Origin: Flavobacteriaceae bacterium
Lineage (GTDB): Bacteria; Bacteroidota; Bacteroidia; Flavobacteriales; Flavobacteriaceae
Length of the DNA: 64,000 nt
Direction of reading: 5' to 3'
NCBI GenBank assembly: GCA_013215095.1
Contig: JABSPM010000088.1
Location: forward strand, 20,937-84,936
Position numbers and translations under genes: made by a program. Of the stretch, positions 1-9,017 are shown in pieces (the first letter of the stretch is position 1; each line of letters starts with the position of its first letter). The notes under the pieces are model-generated. The model worked only from the letters and a program-made list of their open reading frames with translations. It was not told where the DNA came from and ran no database searches.

Positions 1-1200
1 TCTTATACTTCCATCTTCCAAAGTTTCATCTATTAATGCATTAGAAAACACTGCCAAGAACATCCTATCTAGGCCAATAGAAGTTTCTAACACATAAGGC
101 ACATAACTTTTATTTTCTTCTGGATCAAAAAATTGCAGTTTCTTACCAGAATGTTCTTGATGTGCTTTTAAATCAAAATCTGTACGCGAATGAATACCTT
201 CCAGTTCTTTAAATCCGAATGGAAATTTGAACTCAATATCAGCCGCGGCATCTGCATAATGTGCTAATTTTTCGTGATCATGAAAACGATAATTATCTTC
301 TCCCATTCCTAATGACAAGTGCCATTTCATACGAGTTTCTTTCCAATGCTCATACCATTTTTGCTGTGTTCCTGGTTTTATAAAGAACTGCATTTCCATT
401 TGCTCAAACTCACGCATTCTGAAAATAAATTGTCTCGCAACAATTTCATTCCTAAAAGCTTTTCCTGTTTGCGCTATCCCAAATGGAATTTTTAAACGCC
501 CTGTTTTTTGAACATTAGCAAAATTGACAAATATTCCTTGTGCTGTTTCTGGTCGTAGATACAAATCCATAGCGTTATCAGCGGAAGCACCTAACTTAGT
601 TCCAAACATTAAATTGAATTGCTTAACATCTGTCCAATTCTTACTTCCTGTCATAGGATCTGCAATTCCGAGTTCTTCGATTAACGCTTTCACATCCGCC
701 AAATCTTCCTGTTCTAAAGATTTTGCCATACGCGATAAGATGCGATGTATGTTTTCTTGATAGCCTAGCACTCTGCTATTTGTAGACAGAAATTCCTCTT
801 TATTAAACGCGTCTCCAAAACGTTTTGCAGCTTTCTTAACTTCTTTTTCAATCTTGCCCTCTATCTTAGCACAATAATCTTCTATTAAAACATCTGCTCT
901 ATAGCGTTTTTTAGAATCTTTATTATCAATTAAGGGATCATTAAATGCATCGACGTGGCCAGAGGCTTTCCATGTTGTCGGATGCATAAAAATTGCGGCG
1001 TCTATACCCACAATATTCTCGTTCATCTGCACCATCGCTTTCCACCAATAGTCGCGAATATTTTTCTTTAACTCCACTCCATTTTGAGCGTAATCATAAA
1101 CAGCACTTAAGCCATCATAAATTTCACTACTCTGAAACACATAACCATACTCTTTTGCATGAGCGATTACTTTTTTGAATTTGTCATCTTTATTTGCCAT
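1..1200 (-). CDS. glyS: Glycine--tRNA ligase (partial, C-terminus beyond window edge)
   Basis: This is a class II aminoacyl-tRNA synthetase that charges tRNA-Gly in the cytosol. The reading frame is open from the ATG at 1198-1200 to the left edge, giving about 400 residues of an enzyme that is usually 500-515 long. The N-terminus reads MANKDDKFKKVIAHAKEYG. Further in are the family-typical segments YVFQSSEIYDG, LYLRPETAQGIFVNFANV and FGIAQTGKAFRNEI (motif 2 region), followed by FIFRMREFEQMEMQFF. This matches the single-chain, homodimeric alpha2 form, not the alpha2-beta2 form. The C-terminal anticodon-binding domain lies off the window. It is read in the same direction as the disrupted coiled-coil gene upstream, about 60 bases away. 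Confidence 0.95.
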   Translation of the reverse strand, partial: MANKDDKFKKVIAHAKEYGYVFQSSEIYDGLSAVYDYAQNGVELKKNIRDYWWKAMVQMNENIVGIDAAIFMHPTTWKASGHVDAFNDPLIDNKDSKKRYRADVLIEDYCAKIEGKIEKEVKKAAKRFGDAFNKEEFLSTNSRVLGYQENIHRILSRMAKSLEQEDLADVKALIEELGIADPMTGSKNWTDVKQFNLMFGTKLGASADNAMDLYLRPETAQGIFVNFANVQKTGRLKIPFGIAQTGKAFRNEIVARQFIFRMREFEQMEMQFFIKPGTQQKWYEHWKETRMKWHLSLGMGEDNYRFHDHEKLAHYADAAADIEFKFPFGFKELEGIHSRTDFDLKAHQEHSGKKLQFFDPEENKSYVPYVLETSIGLDRMFLAVFSNALIDETLEDGSIR

Positions 1201-1262
1201 GTCACAAAAATAAAAAACCGCTCCAAACTAATGGAAGGGTTTTAAAATTTTTATTTATCGAA

Positions 1263-2124
1263 TTACTTCAACACAATTTCTGTACTCCCAAGTCTTCGTT
1301 GTTCTTCATATACATTTACATTGTAGGTTCCTTTTTTTAATGTATCTTCTTCATATACACTTACGCAAATATGCATAGCTTCATTTTGGAAATTTACAGT
1401 AGCTTTTGAGTTGTAAATTAAAAGTGAGTCTCCAAATTTTACCGCGCCTTGATCTGAAACAACATTACCATCTGGACCAATAATTTGCACAGATCAATCT
1501 TTATGCGATTTTTCTGCAATCACAAAACACACTTCAAAAACATCTGAATTAAAAGCAACAATAGTTTCCAAATTTCTTTTGGCATGTTTTCTTTATTAAG
1601 TCTTTTACTTCCAATGTATTTACCTGTAACACCTGTGCTGCTTCAAGACTCTGTTTTAAACTCCTATTTTCTGCTTCCAGAATAACGTTTTTATTTTCTT
1701 GTCTATTTAACGCTTCTAAAAGCGATGATTTTTCTTCTAACACTATATTATACTGCTTTAAGGCAAAGGCTTCTTGTCGTTGTAATGCTTCATTTTTTTC
1801 TTCCAAAAAGACCACTTGTTTTGCAGCGGATACTTCAGATCCATTAAGCTTTATTCGATTTAAAGAATCTAATATAGATTGTGCTTTTTTTCGCGTATTC
1901 TCAAGCTCTATTCTTAGAGCATTGTTCCTAGAACTTATCTTTTCATACTCATTTATGATTTCGACAAGCTCGTGTTGTTGAATCAATTTTTCTTGCTCCA
2001 ACTGCATTCTTTTGGACTTAGCAGAACTAAAACTTGAAAAAAGATATACAGTAAGCATTGCAACAAAAAAAATAGAGGTTCCTATTGCAATTCTGTATCT
2101 AAATGACTGAGGGTTGATTATCAT
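1263..2124 (-). pseudogene. Disrupted membrane-anchored coiled-coil protein (frameshift plus TGA)
   Basis: The N-terminal part (start at 2124) encodes a short cytoplasmic stretch, one membrane helix (about residues 11-31, FRYRIAIGTSIFFVAMLTVY) and a long coiled coil. That frame ends as KKFGNYCCF-stop at 1549-1551. Dropping one T in the run near 1571-1576 would continue it as QKKLETIVAFNSDVFEVCF. This leads into a globular C-terminal domain containing VQIIGPDGNVVSDQG and ending GSTEIVLK at 1263. That downstream frame is broken again by TGA at 1494-1496, in the context KD-stop-SVQ. Flavobacterial relatives have exactly this layout (TM helix, coiled coil, then a VCFTxA...IQIxxP domain) in one chain. 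I therefore read it as one gene with two lesions. The function of the family is not known to me. Sequencing errors could explain both lesions. Confidence 0.75.
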
Positions 2125-2171
2125 TTTAAACTAAAATTTGGATATTAATTAACTCTGTTTAAATTAAATAT

Positions 2172-2179
2172 TAATTTTG
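2172..2179 (+). promoter_or_regulatory. Candidate -7 element for comF
   Basis: TAATTTTG matches the Bacteroidota -7 consensus TAnnTTTG. It sits 25 bases before the comF ATG, a normal 5' UTR length. I see no convincing -33 box. Confidence 0.45.
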
Positions 2180-2203
2180 TAACACATAAATTTAATCGTC
2201 CAA

Positions 2204-2893
2204 ATGATAAAAAACTTACACAACTTGTTTTTTCCTGAGTTTTGTTTAGCCTGTAGTAAGTATTTACTAGACAATGAATCAGAAATATGCACGTCGTGTA
2301 GACATGAATTACCTACAACAGGATTTCATCATATAAAAAACAATCCTTTTGAAAAAGTGTTTTATGGGCGGGTAAAAATTGAGCATGCTACCGCATTATT
2401 CTTTTTTCAAAAGAAAGGTAGTGTTCAGCAACTTCTTCATAATTTGAAATACAGAGGGCATGAGCGTATAGGTACGCTCCTTGGGAAATGGCTCGGACAT
2501 GAACTCTCACAATCAGACTATTATAACGCTATTGATTTGATAATTCCAGTACCACTTCATAAGGCAAGATTAAGACAAAGAGGCTATAATCAGGTTGAAA
2601 AATTTGCACAAGAAATTGCGGTTTCATTGGGAGTTCAATACCATTCAAACATTCTTATCAAAACAAGTTCTACCTCAACACAAGTGTTTAAAAAACGTTT
2701 AGAAAGATTAAACAGTTCTAAAGCTTCTTTTAAGGTTATAAATGCAGATATTTTAGCAGGGAAACACATCTTACTCGTGGACGACATTATTACGACAGGC
2801 GCAACTATAGAAGCCTGTGCAAACCAACTTTTTACAGCAAACTTTAATAAAAATCTTAAAATTAGCGTTGCTACTATGGCAATTGCACAATAA
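2204..2893 (+). CDS. comF: ComF family phosphoribosyltransferase-like protein
   Basis: 229 residues, the usual length of ComF. The N-terminus carries two CxxC pairs (CLAC near residue 15 and CTSC near residue 30), the small zinc-binding motif of the family. The C-terminal half is a type I phosphoribosyltransferase fold with the PRPP-binding loop LLVDDIITTGAT. Known members are needed for DNA uptake during competence, acting at the cytoplasmic face, but the substrate is not established. The gene is divergent from the broken coiled-coil gene and has a good -7 element upstream. The Ig-like lipoprotein gene begins only 28 bases after its stop, so the two are probably cotranscribed. Confidence 0.9.
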   Translation: MIKNLHNLFFPEFCLACSKYLLDNESEICTSCRHELPTTGFHHIKNNPFEKVFYGRVKIEHATALFFFQKKGSVQQLLHNLKYRGHERIGTLLGKWLGHELSQSDYYNAIDLIIPVPLHKARLRQRGYNQVEKFAQEIAVSLGVQYHSNILIKTSSTSTQVFKKRLERLNSSKASFKVINADILAGKHILLVDDIITTGATIEACANQLFTANFNKNLKISVATMAIAQ

Positions 2894-2921
2894 GTTGTTT
2901 CTTTGCCTAAAATTTAGGTCC

Positions 2922-4532
2922 ATGAAGCGTTTTCTCTATCCTTTACTTCTATCATTGAGTGTTTTCTTAGCGCTTTACAGTTGTGCTAACAGAGGAAATC
3001 CAACGGGTGGCGAAAAAGATGTAGACCCTCCAATCATTATAAAATCAAAACCCGAAAATTTTTCCACAAACTTTAGGGGTGATGAAATTATAGTCTATTT
3101 TGACGAATATGTGAAAATTAAGGACTTACAAAAACATCTGATTATTTCTCCACCAATGGATGTTCAGCCTCAAATTACGCCTTTGGGTAACGCTAGCAAA
3201 TACATCAAAATAAAAATTAAAGATACGCTTAAACCCAATACAACATATAGCTTTAATTTTGGAGAAAGCATTATTGACAATAACGAAGAAAATCCGTATC
3301 CTTATTACAAATATGTATGTTCTACAGGTGACTATATTGACTCTTTAAAATTGAAAGGCACCGTTAAAGATGCTTATAATTACACCACTGATGCTTTTAT
3401 CGCAGTTGGTTTATATGAAAAAGATTCGACATACACAGATTCTATTATTTATAAAGAAAAGCCAAAATATGTGACAAGCACCTTAGACTCTACTGCCTTT
3501 GAGTTACAAAACATAAAAGCGGGCAACTATCTACTAGTGGCTTATAAAGAAGAGAACACCGATTACATCTTTCAACCAAAAACTGATAAGATTGGTTTTA
3601 TAAAAGAGGACATTACAATTCCATCGGATAGTACTTTTGAACTCAAGATGTTTAAAGAGCATTTAGATTTCAAAATGATTAGACCCAAGTTAATATCTGG
3701 CCAAAAGATTCTGTTTCCATTTGAGGGCACCCCAGACAAAACCTTAAAAATAAACCTTATTTCTACTGCTCCTGATAATTACAATTCGACACTTATTAAG
3801 GATGCTAAAAAGGATTCGTTATATTATTTTTATGCTCCAAAAATTGAAAGCGACTCCTTACTATTTACAGTCACAAACAAAAAAGAGATAGATACATTTA
3901 CCGTGCGACTAAAGGCGCAAAAAATAGACTCTTTAATCCTAAACACACATCCTATAGGCGTACTCAACTTTAAAGATACTTTAGCAATTGGCGCCAACAA
4001 CCCACTTTCTGGTATAGACATCAACAAAATTAGTATCATAGACAAGGATTCTGTTCAGGTTCCGTTTACTACCACTTTTGACAAAACTGCAAACAAGTAT
4101 CAGTTCATTTTTGATAAAACTGAACAAAACCGCTATAGCATGACGGTGTTACCTGGTGCAATGATTGATTTTTTTGAGCAACAAAACGACACGCTCAAAA
4201 TCAAATTAAATACAAAATCTGAAGCTGAATATGGCAATATTCGTTTAACGCTAAAAAATGCAAAATACCCCTTACGTATTGAATTAATAGGAAAACAGAA
4301 TGGCACTATTGTTTCATCGTTTTATGCCCATAAAGACCAGCCGGTAGATTTGAGGCATATCCCAGCAGGAATGTACCACCTAAGAGTAATTTATGACACC
4401 AACAACAACAATATATTTGACACGGGTAGTTTCTTAAAACAACAACAACCCGAGCGTGTTAGCTTTTACCCAGAAGTATTAGAAATTAGATCGGGATGGG
4501 ACAAGATTATTGAGTTTCAATTACAAGATTAA
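2922..4532 (+). CDS. Ig-like (SbsA/Big_5-type) domain lipoprotein, Bacteroidota-conserved
   Basis: 536 residues from the ATG at 2922. This start gives a clean lipoprotein signal (MKRFLYPLLLSLSVF..LYSC, lipid-modified Cys about residue 21). An upstream in-frame ATG overlapping comF would bury the signal peptide and is rejected. After the lipobox come GNPTGGEKDVDPP and an SbsA-type Ig-like domain (about residues 32-140: PPIIIKSKPENF, FDEYVKI, PNTTYSFNFG), followed by beta-rich repeats. The C-terminal part reads PAGMYHLRVIYDTNNNNIFD, a typical carboxypeptidase-regulatory-like ending. Proteins like this are widespread in Bacteroidota envelopes, but I know of no assigned function. Its 3' end overlaps the convergent omega-amidase gene by 26 bases. 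Confidence 0.85.
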   Translation: MKRFLYPLLLSLSVFLALYSCANRGNPTGGEKDVDPPIIIKSKPENFSTNFRGDEIIVYFDEYVKIKDLQKHLIISPPMDVQPQITPLGNASKYIKIKIKDTLKPNTTYSFNFGESIIDNNEENPYPYYKYVCSTGDYIDSLKLKGTVKDAYNYTTDAFIAVGLYEKDSTYTDSIIYKEKPKYVTSTLDSTAFELQNIKAGNYLLVAYKEENTDYIFQPKTDKIGFIKEDITIPSDSTFELKMFKEHLDFKMIRPKLISGQKILFPFEGTPDKTLKINLISTAPDNYNSTLIKDAKKDSLYYFYAPKIESDSLLFTVTNKKEIDTFTVRLKAQKIDSLILNTHPIGVLNFKDTLAIGANNPLSGIDINKISIIDKDSVQVPFTTTFDKTANKYQFIFDKTEQNRYSMTVLPGAMIDFFEQQNDTLKIKLNTKSEAEYGNIRLTLKNAKYPLRIELIGKQNGTIVSSFYAHKDQPVDLRHIPAGMYHLRVIYDTNNNNIFDTGSFLKQQQPERVSFYPEVLEIRSGWDKIIEFQLQD

Positions 4533-5295
4533 ATTCATCTTTATCATTTAAAAATCGAAATTTATTTCTCTGTTCTGATAAGTCTGTTTTATGCAGTGCT
4601 ATCGTTTTCGTTTTGGCTTGAGCTGCTTCAAAGACGAGCAAGGTTTTACCTAAAGCATCATATACAGCGCTATGCCCTACATACTCTAAGTTATTGGCGT
4701 CTGTTCCTACACGGTTTACACCAACACAATAGCTCATGTTTTCAATAGCTCTTGCCCTTAATAGTGTATCCCAAGCGTGTATCCTTTCTTTTGGCCAATT
4801 AGCAACATACACCAAAACATCATAATCTTGTGTATTTCTTGCCCATACAGGAAAACGCAAATCGTAACAAATCAAGGGACATATCTTCCACCCTTTATAT
4901 GCAATAATTATTTGATTGACACCTCGTTTATACACCTTACCCTCTCCAGTCAATGTAAATGTATGACGCTTATCATAAGAGGTGATTTTTCCGGATGGCT
5001 CAACAAACACAAAGCGATTAAAATACTCCGCGTCGTCTTTAATAGCTAGGCTACCACAAATTGCAACTTGCAAGTCATTGGACAACTTCAGTAACCAAGA
5101 TATGGTTTCGCCTTGCATAGATTCTGCTACCTTTTGCGCGTTCATGGTAAACCCAGATGTAAACATCTCTGGCAAGATTATAATATCTGCTTTAGCTATG
5201 GAACGTATTTCTTTTTCTAATAATACGCGGTTCGCTTTAGCGTCCTCCCAAACCAATACGGTCTGAACTAAAGCTATATTTAGAATAGGCTTCAT
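4507..5295 (-). CDS. Omega-amidase (YafV-like nitrilase-superfamily amidohydrolase)
   Basis: 262 residues of the nitrilase superfamily. The catalytic Glu-Lys-Cys triad is visible: E43 in LPEMFTSGF, K109 in DKRHTF and C143 in LICYDLRFP. YafV-type enzymes hydrolyse 2-oxoglutaramate (and 2-oxosuccinamate) to 2-oxoglutarate and ammonia. This removes the keto-acid left when glutamine serves as amino donor to 4-methylthio-2-oxobutyrate or phenylpyruvate. The gene lies 4 bases after a methionine-type aminotransferase gene and so probably forms an operon with it. That pairing is the main reason for choosing omega-amidase over other nitrilase branches. Cytosolic; no signal peptide. Confidence 0.88.
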   Translation of the reverse strand: MKPILNIALVQTVLVWEDAKANRVLLEKEIRSIAKADIIILPEMFTSGFTMNAQKVAESMQGETISWLLKLSNDLQVAICGSLAIKDDAEYFNRFVFVEPSGKITSYDKRHTFTLTGEGKVYKRGVNQIIIAYKGWKICPLICYDLRFPVWARNTQDYDVLVYVANWPKERIHAWDTLLRARAIENMSYCVGVNRVGTDANNLEYVGHSAVYDALGKTLLVFEAAQAKTKTIALHKTDLSEQRNKFRFLNDKDEFNLVIETQ

Positions 5296-5299
5296 TAGA

Positions 5300-6442
5300 T
5301 TATATTTGATTTAAAATTTCAGCAGCACGTTTTAAAGTATCATCGGTTTTTGCAAAACAAATTCTCAACATGTTTTGATCGTATTTATCATGATTAAACA
5401 CAGAAACAGGAATTACTGCCACCCCTTTTTCTACCGTCATCCATTTTGCAAACTTTTCATCATTTTCATTACTAATTGCACTGTAATTTACGGTCTGGAA
5501 ATAAGTGCCTTGAGCAGGCACACAAAACAACCGAGAATCCTTTATCAAGTTTAAAAACAAGTCACGTTTTTTCTGATAAAATTCGGATAGCGCTTCATAG
5601 TAGTTTGGATTTTGCAAATATACTGCCAATGCTTTTTGCACAGGATGATTAACACTAAACACATTATACTGATGTACTTTGACAAACTCTTGCATTAATT
5701 CTTTTGGCCCACAACAATAACCAACTTTCCAACCTGTATTATGAAATGTTTTCCCAAAGGATGCAACAATAATGCTGCGTGACTTTAATTCGGGAAAAAG
5801 ACACACACTTTGGTGGGCTTGATCATCAAAAATAATATGCTCATATACCTCATCACTCAAGACCACAATGTTTGTATTTCTAGTAATATCTTGCAACTTC
5901 ATCATATCTTCTTTCGTACATATAGCTCCACTAGGATTATGTGGTGTATTGACAATAATCATCTTGGTTTTAGCGGTTACTTTTACCTTTAGCATTTCCC
6001 AATCAATCTTATAGTTTGGCGCCTCTAACTGTATAGAAACAGATGTTCCACCATTGAGTTTTATCGCTGGCACATAACAATCATAAGCTGGTGTAAACAC
6101 AATTACTTCATCCCCTGGTCTTATAAAAGCGGTTATTGCGGTATAAATGGCTTGTGTTGCTCCAGCGGTTACAATAATTTCGGTCTCTGGATGATAGGTA
6201 CTCTCGTAAAGGTGATCAAATTTTTGTGCAATAGCATTACGTAACCCAAAAGTTCCTAGCATTGGTGCATATTGATTATACCCATCGCGCATTGCTTGTG
6301 TTACTAACTTATGAAGTGTTTTATCACTTTGAAAATCTGGAAACCCTTGCGATAGATTAATGGCTTTATGCTGTTGCGCTAAGGAACTCATTACTGAGAA
6401 TATTGTCGTTTCTAAATTGGGAAGTTTCGATCTATGCTGCAT
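5300..6442 (-). CDS. Methionine/glutamine-type aminotransferase (YbdL-like)
   Basis: 380 residues, fold-type I PLP aminotransferase. Visible signatures are AINLSQGFPDFQSD near residue 28, NTPHNPSGA near 165, SDEVYEHIIFD near 196 and the PLP-binding lysine K231 in SFGKTFHNTGWKVGY. These match the methionine aminotransferase YbdL/KAT-III group, which prefers Met, Phe and Gln as donors. With the omega-amidase gene immediately downstream it would form the glutamine transaminase-omega-amidase route used in methionine salvage. It has its own intergenic region upstream, shared divergently with the S46 peptidase gene. Confidence 0.87.
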   Translation of the reverse strand: MQHRSKLPNLETTIFSVMSSLAQQHKAINLSQGFPDFQSDKTLHKLVTQAMRDGYNQYAPMLGTFGLRNAIAQKFDHLYESTYHPETEIIVTAGATQAIYTAITAFIRPGDEVIVFTPAYDCYVPAIKLNGGTSVSIQLEAPNYKIDWEMLKVKVTAKTKMIIVNTPHNPSGAICTKEDMMKLQDITRNTNIVVLSDEVYEHIIFDDQAHQSVCLFPELKSRSIIVASFGKTFHNTGWKVGYCCGPKELMQEFVKVHQYNVFSVNHPVQKALAVYLQNPNYYEALSEFYQKKRDLFLNLIKDSRLFCVPAQGTYFQTVNYSAISNENDEKFAKWMTVEKGVAVIPVSVFNHDKYDQNMLRICFAKTDDTLKRAAEILNQI

Positions 6443-6509
6443 TTCATCTCAATTAAAAATATTAGGTGTTTAAAATAACAAAAAAGTATCAAATTAAAAC
6501 AACCTTTTC

Positions 6510-6517
6510 TATCTTTG
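6510..6517 (+). promoter_or_regulatory. Candidate -7 element for the S46 peptidase gene
   Basis: TATCTTTG is an exact match to TAnnTTTG, 22 bases before the chosen ATG at 6539. It supports that ATG over the in-frame TTG at 6515, which would start inside the promoter. Confidence 0.55.
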
Positions 6518-6538
6518 AGAACTATAAATTTTATAAAA

Positions 6539-8629
6539 ATGAAATATTTAAAATTCTTATTATGCTTTGTTATTATTCAAGTTTCTGCACAGCAAGGAGG
6601 CATGTGGATTCCATCCTTATTAGAAGGCATGAATGAAGATGAAATGCAAGCGCTTGGCAGTGAAATGACTGCTAAAGACATTTACGACGTTAACAACTCT
6701 AGTCTTAAAGATGCCATTGGACATTTTAACGGTGGCTGTACCAGTGAAATTATATCTTCAAAAGGCCTAGTGTTAACCAATCATCATTGTGGTTATGGGG
6801 AAATACAATCTCATTCTTCATTAGAAAATGACTATTTGAAACACGGCTTTTGGGCAATGCGTCTAGAAGATGAATTACCTAATGACGATTTATTTATAGA
6901 ATTTATTGTTCGTATTGAAGATGTGACTGCGCAAGTTTTAAATGGAATGACCGCTAGCATGACAGAAAAAGATAAGCAATCATTAATAACTAAAAACAGT
7001 AATGCCATTCAAAAATTGGTGAAAAAAGAATCTTGGCAGGACAGCAAAATAAAGCCTTTTTATAAAGGCAACAAATATTTTATGTTTATCACTGAGCGAT
7101 TTGAAGACATTCGATTAGTAGGTGCGCCACCAAGCAGTATTGGAAAATTTGGTAGCGACACTGACAATTGGGTATGGCCGAGACATACTGGAGACTTTTC
7201 ATTATTTAGAATCTATGCTAACAAAGACAATCGTCCAGCTAAATATAGTAAGGAAAACGTGCCTTATAAACCAAAACATTATTTACCAATATCCTTAGAT
7301 GGTGTTGAAGAAGGTGATTTTACTTTGGTCTTTGGGTTTCCAGGACGCACTAATGAATATTTACCCGCAGTAGCTCTTGCACATATCACGCAAGATTATA
7401 ACCCTAGTAATATTGCTATTAGAGAAGCCGCTTTAAAAGTTATAGATACTAAGATGAAATCTAGTGATGCTATTCGAATTAAATATGCCTCTAAACAGGC
7501 TAGAATTGCCAATGCGTGGAAAAAATGGATTGGAGAAAACCTCGGTATAGCAAAAAGTGATGCGGTTAACCAACGTATCCAATTTGAAGATAGCTTTAAA
7601 AAAGCACTCAAAGCAAAAGGACTTGAAAACAAATACGGACATATTTTACCTGAATTTGATAGGCTTTACAAAGATTTTGCCAGTGTTCATAAAGAACGCC
7701 GCAATTTCATTGAAGTATTCTTTGTAACTAATGAACTCATGGAATTAACATACAGAGCTTACCAAATGGAAACCACAATCCTAAAAGACCCTAAAAACAC
7801 TGATAAAGCAAAGGCTACTTTTAGTAATCATTTAAAACGTATTCATAAAAACTATGACATTACTGTAGATAGAGAAGTCCATAAAGTTGTCATGCCATTT
7901 ATAGGTCAACAACCTGATATTTCTATGTATAGCAATAGTGCTCTTGTAAACTTAGATAGCGCAGAAGACTTATTAAAAACTAATGACAAAAAGTTATTGA
8001 AAGCCCTAAATAAAGATGCTGCTTACCAATATGCAAAACCTATTATTGAGCATTTTATGACGGTAACCAACACCATGTATATTAAAAAAAATGAGCCTAT
8101 TTCTGCCTTACAAACCCAATATATGACCGCTTTAATGGAAGCATTACCAGATGCACGTTACTTTCCAGATGCCAATAGCACTTTGCGTGTAACCTATGGC
8201 CAAGTTCGCGGCTATACCCCAAGAGATGCCGTCTATTACAACCCTATAACCTATTTGGATGGTGTTATGGAAAAATATGTGCCAGGAGATTATGAATTTG
8301 ACGTACCAGAGAAATTGCGCCGTTTACATAACACTAAAGATTATGGACAATATGCAGATGCTAATGGTCAACTTCCTATTTGTTTCTTAGGAACCAATCA
8401 TACGACTGGAGGTAACTCTGGAAGTCCAGCTATTGATGCGAAGGGTAATTTGATAGGATTAAACTTTGATCGCGTTTGGGAAGGCACTATGAGTGATATT
8501 AATTACGACCCAGAAATTTGTAGAAATATCATGGTGGATCTTCGTTATGTATTATTTATAATTGAAAAATACGGCGGTGCCAACCATCTTATTGAAGAAA
8601 TGGATTTAGTACATCCTAAGAAAAAATAA
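6539..8629 (+). CDS. S46 family dipeptidyl peptidase, DPP11-like (acidic P1 specificity)
   Basis: 696 residues with a signal peptide (MKYLKFLLCFVIIQVSAQQ), so secreted to the periplasm. S46 enzymes are Bacteroidota serine exopeptidases that remove N-terminal dipeptides from peptides taken up as nutrients. The chymotrypsin-like core is complete: His in LTNHHCGYGE (about residue 83), a probable catalytic Asp in RHTGDFSLF and S627 in GGNSGSP. The specificity position lies 18 residues after the serine and is Arg645 (NFDR). DPP11 has Arg at this spacing and prefers Asp/Glu at P1, while DPP7 has Gly. I therefore call it DPP11-like. Length agrees with the family (about 700-720). Terminator-like hairpin downstream. 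Confidence 0.9.
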   Translation: MKYLKFLLCFVIIQVSAQQGGMWIPSLLEGMNEDEMQALGSEMTAKDIYDVNNSSLKDAIGHFNGGCTSEIISSKGLVLTNHHCGYGEIQSHSSLENDYLKHGFWAMRLEDELPNDDLFIEFIVRIEDVTAQVLNGMTASMTEKDKQSLITKNSNAIQKLVKKESWQDSKIKPFYKGNKYFMFITERFEDIRLVGAPPSSIGKFGSDTDNWVWPRHTGDFSLFRIYANKDNRPAKYSKENVPYKPKHYLPISLDGVEEGDFTLVFGFPGRTNEYLPAVALAHITQDYNPSNIAIREAALKVIDTKMKSSDAIRIKYASKQARIANAWKKWIGENLGIAKSDAVNQRIQFEDSFKKALKAKGLENKYGHILPEFDRLYKDFASVHKERRNFIEVFFVTNELMELTYRAYQMETTILKDPKNTDKAKATFSNHLKRIHKNYDITVDREVHKVVMPFIGQQPDISMYSNSALVNLDSAEDLLKTNDKKLLKALNKDAAYQYAKPIIEHFMTVTNTMYIKKNEPISALQTQYMTALMEALPDARYFPDANSTLRVTYGQVRGYTPRDAVYYNPITYLDGVMEKYVPGDYEFDVPEKLRRLHNTKDYGQYADANGQLPICFLGTNHTTGGNSGSPAIDAKGNLIGLNFDRVWEGTMSDINYDPEICRNIMVDLRYVLFIIEKYGGANHLIEEMDLVHPKKK

Positions 8630-8650
8630 AGTGCCTTTATACCAAAACAT

Positions 8651-8697
8651 AAAAAGTCTTTAAATTATATGCTTTTAATTTAGAGGCTTTTGTCTTT
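8651..8697 (+). terminator. Terminator-like hairpin after the S46 peptidase gene
   Basis: AAAAGTCTTTAAATTA pairs with TAATTTAGAGGCTTTT over 16 positions, two of them G-U, with an 8-base loop. It is followed by a weak T-rich tail. It starts 22 bases after the stop codon. Confidence 0.5.
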
Positions 8698-9017
8698 AAT
8701 TACAATCATTTAGATCTTGTCACTAATTCCAATGCCATTTTCCATTTCAAATGACTTGAATAAAACGCCCTTTTCCCATTTTTCTTTTACGGTACTTGCA
8801 AATGGAAAATCGTATAAAGTTCAAAATCCAACATTACGAAGCTACCGAAGTGGTTTCGATACAAAATGGCTGCGCCGTTATATTACGGGTTAACCTAGCT
8901 AATGTTTAGGTGCTTTAACAAGGCTTGTTATATTGTTAAAAATGAAGTATATACAAATTATTGGTATCATACGTCGTATTCTCCTATTTTAGTACTCCAA
9001 TAAAACTACACCAAATT
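8698..9017. other. Intergenic stretch with no intact gene; possible gene remnant
   Basis: I see no complete gene here. On the minus strand, 8710-8820 is open for 36 codons and reads like protein (ending KSFEMENGIGISDKI-stop). It begins directly after an in-frame TGA, has no good start and resembles nothing I recognise, so it may be a gene remnant or chance. The last part, up to 9017, should hold the promoter of the thioredoxin-TPR gene, but no TAnnTTTG match stands out. Confidence 0.4.

Noticed and set aside
2817..2921. Upstream ATG at 2817 as start of the Ig-like lipoprotein
   Set aside because: It lies inside comF and would put about 35 unrelated residues before a clear lipoprotein signal peptide that begins at 2922.
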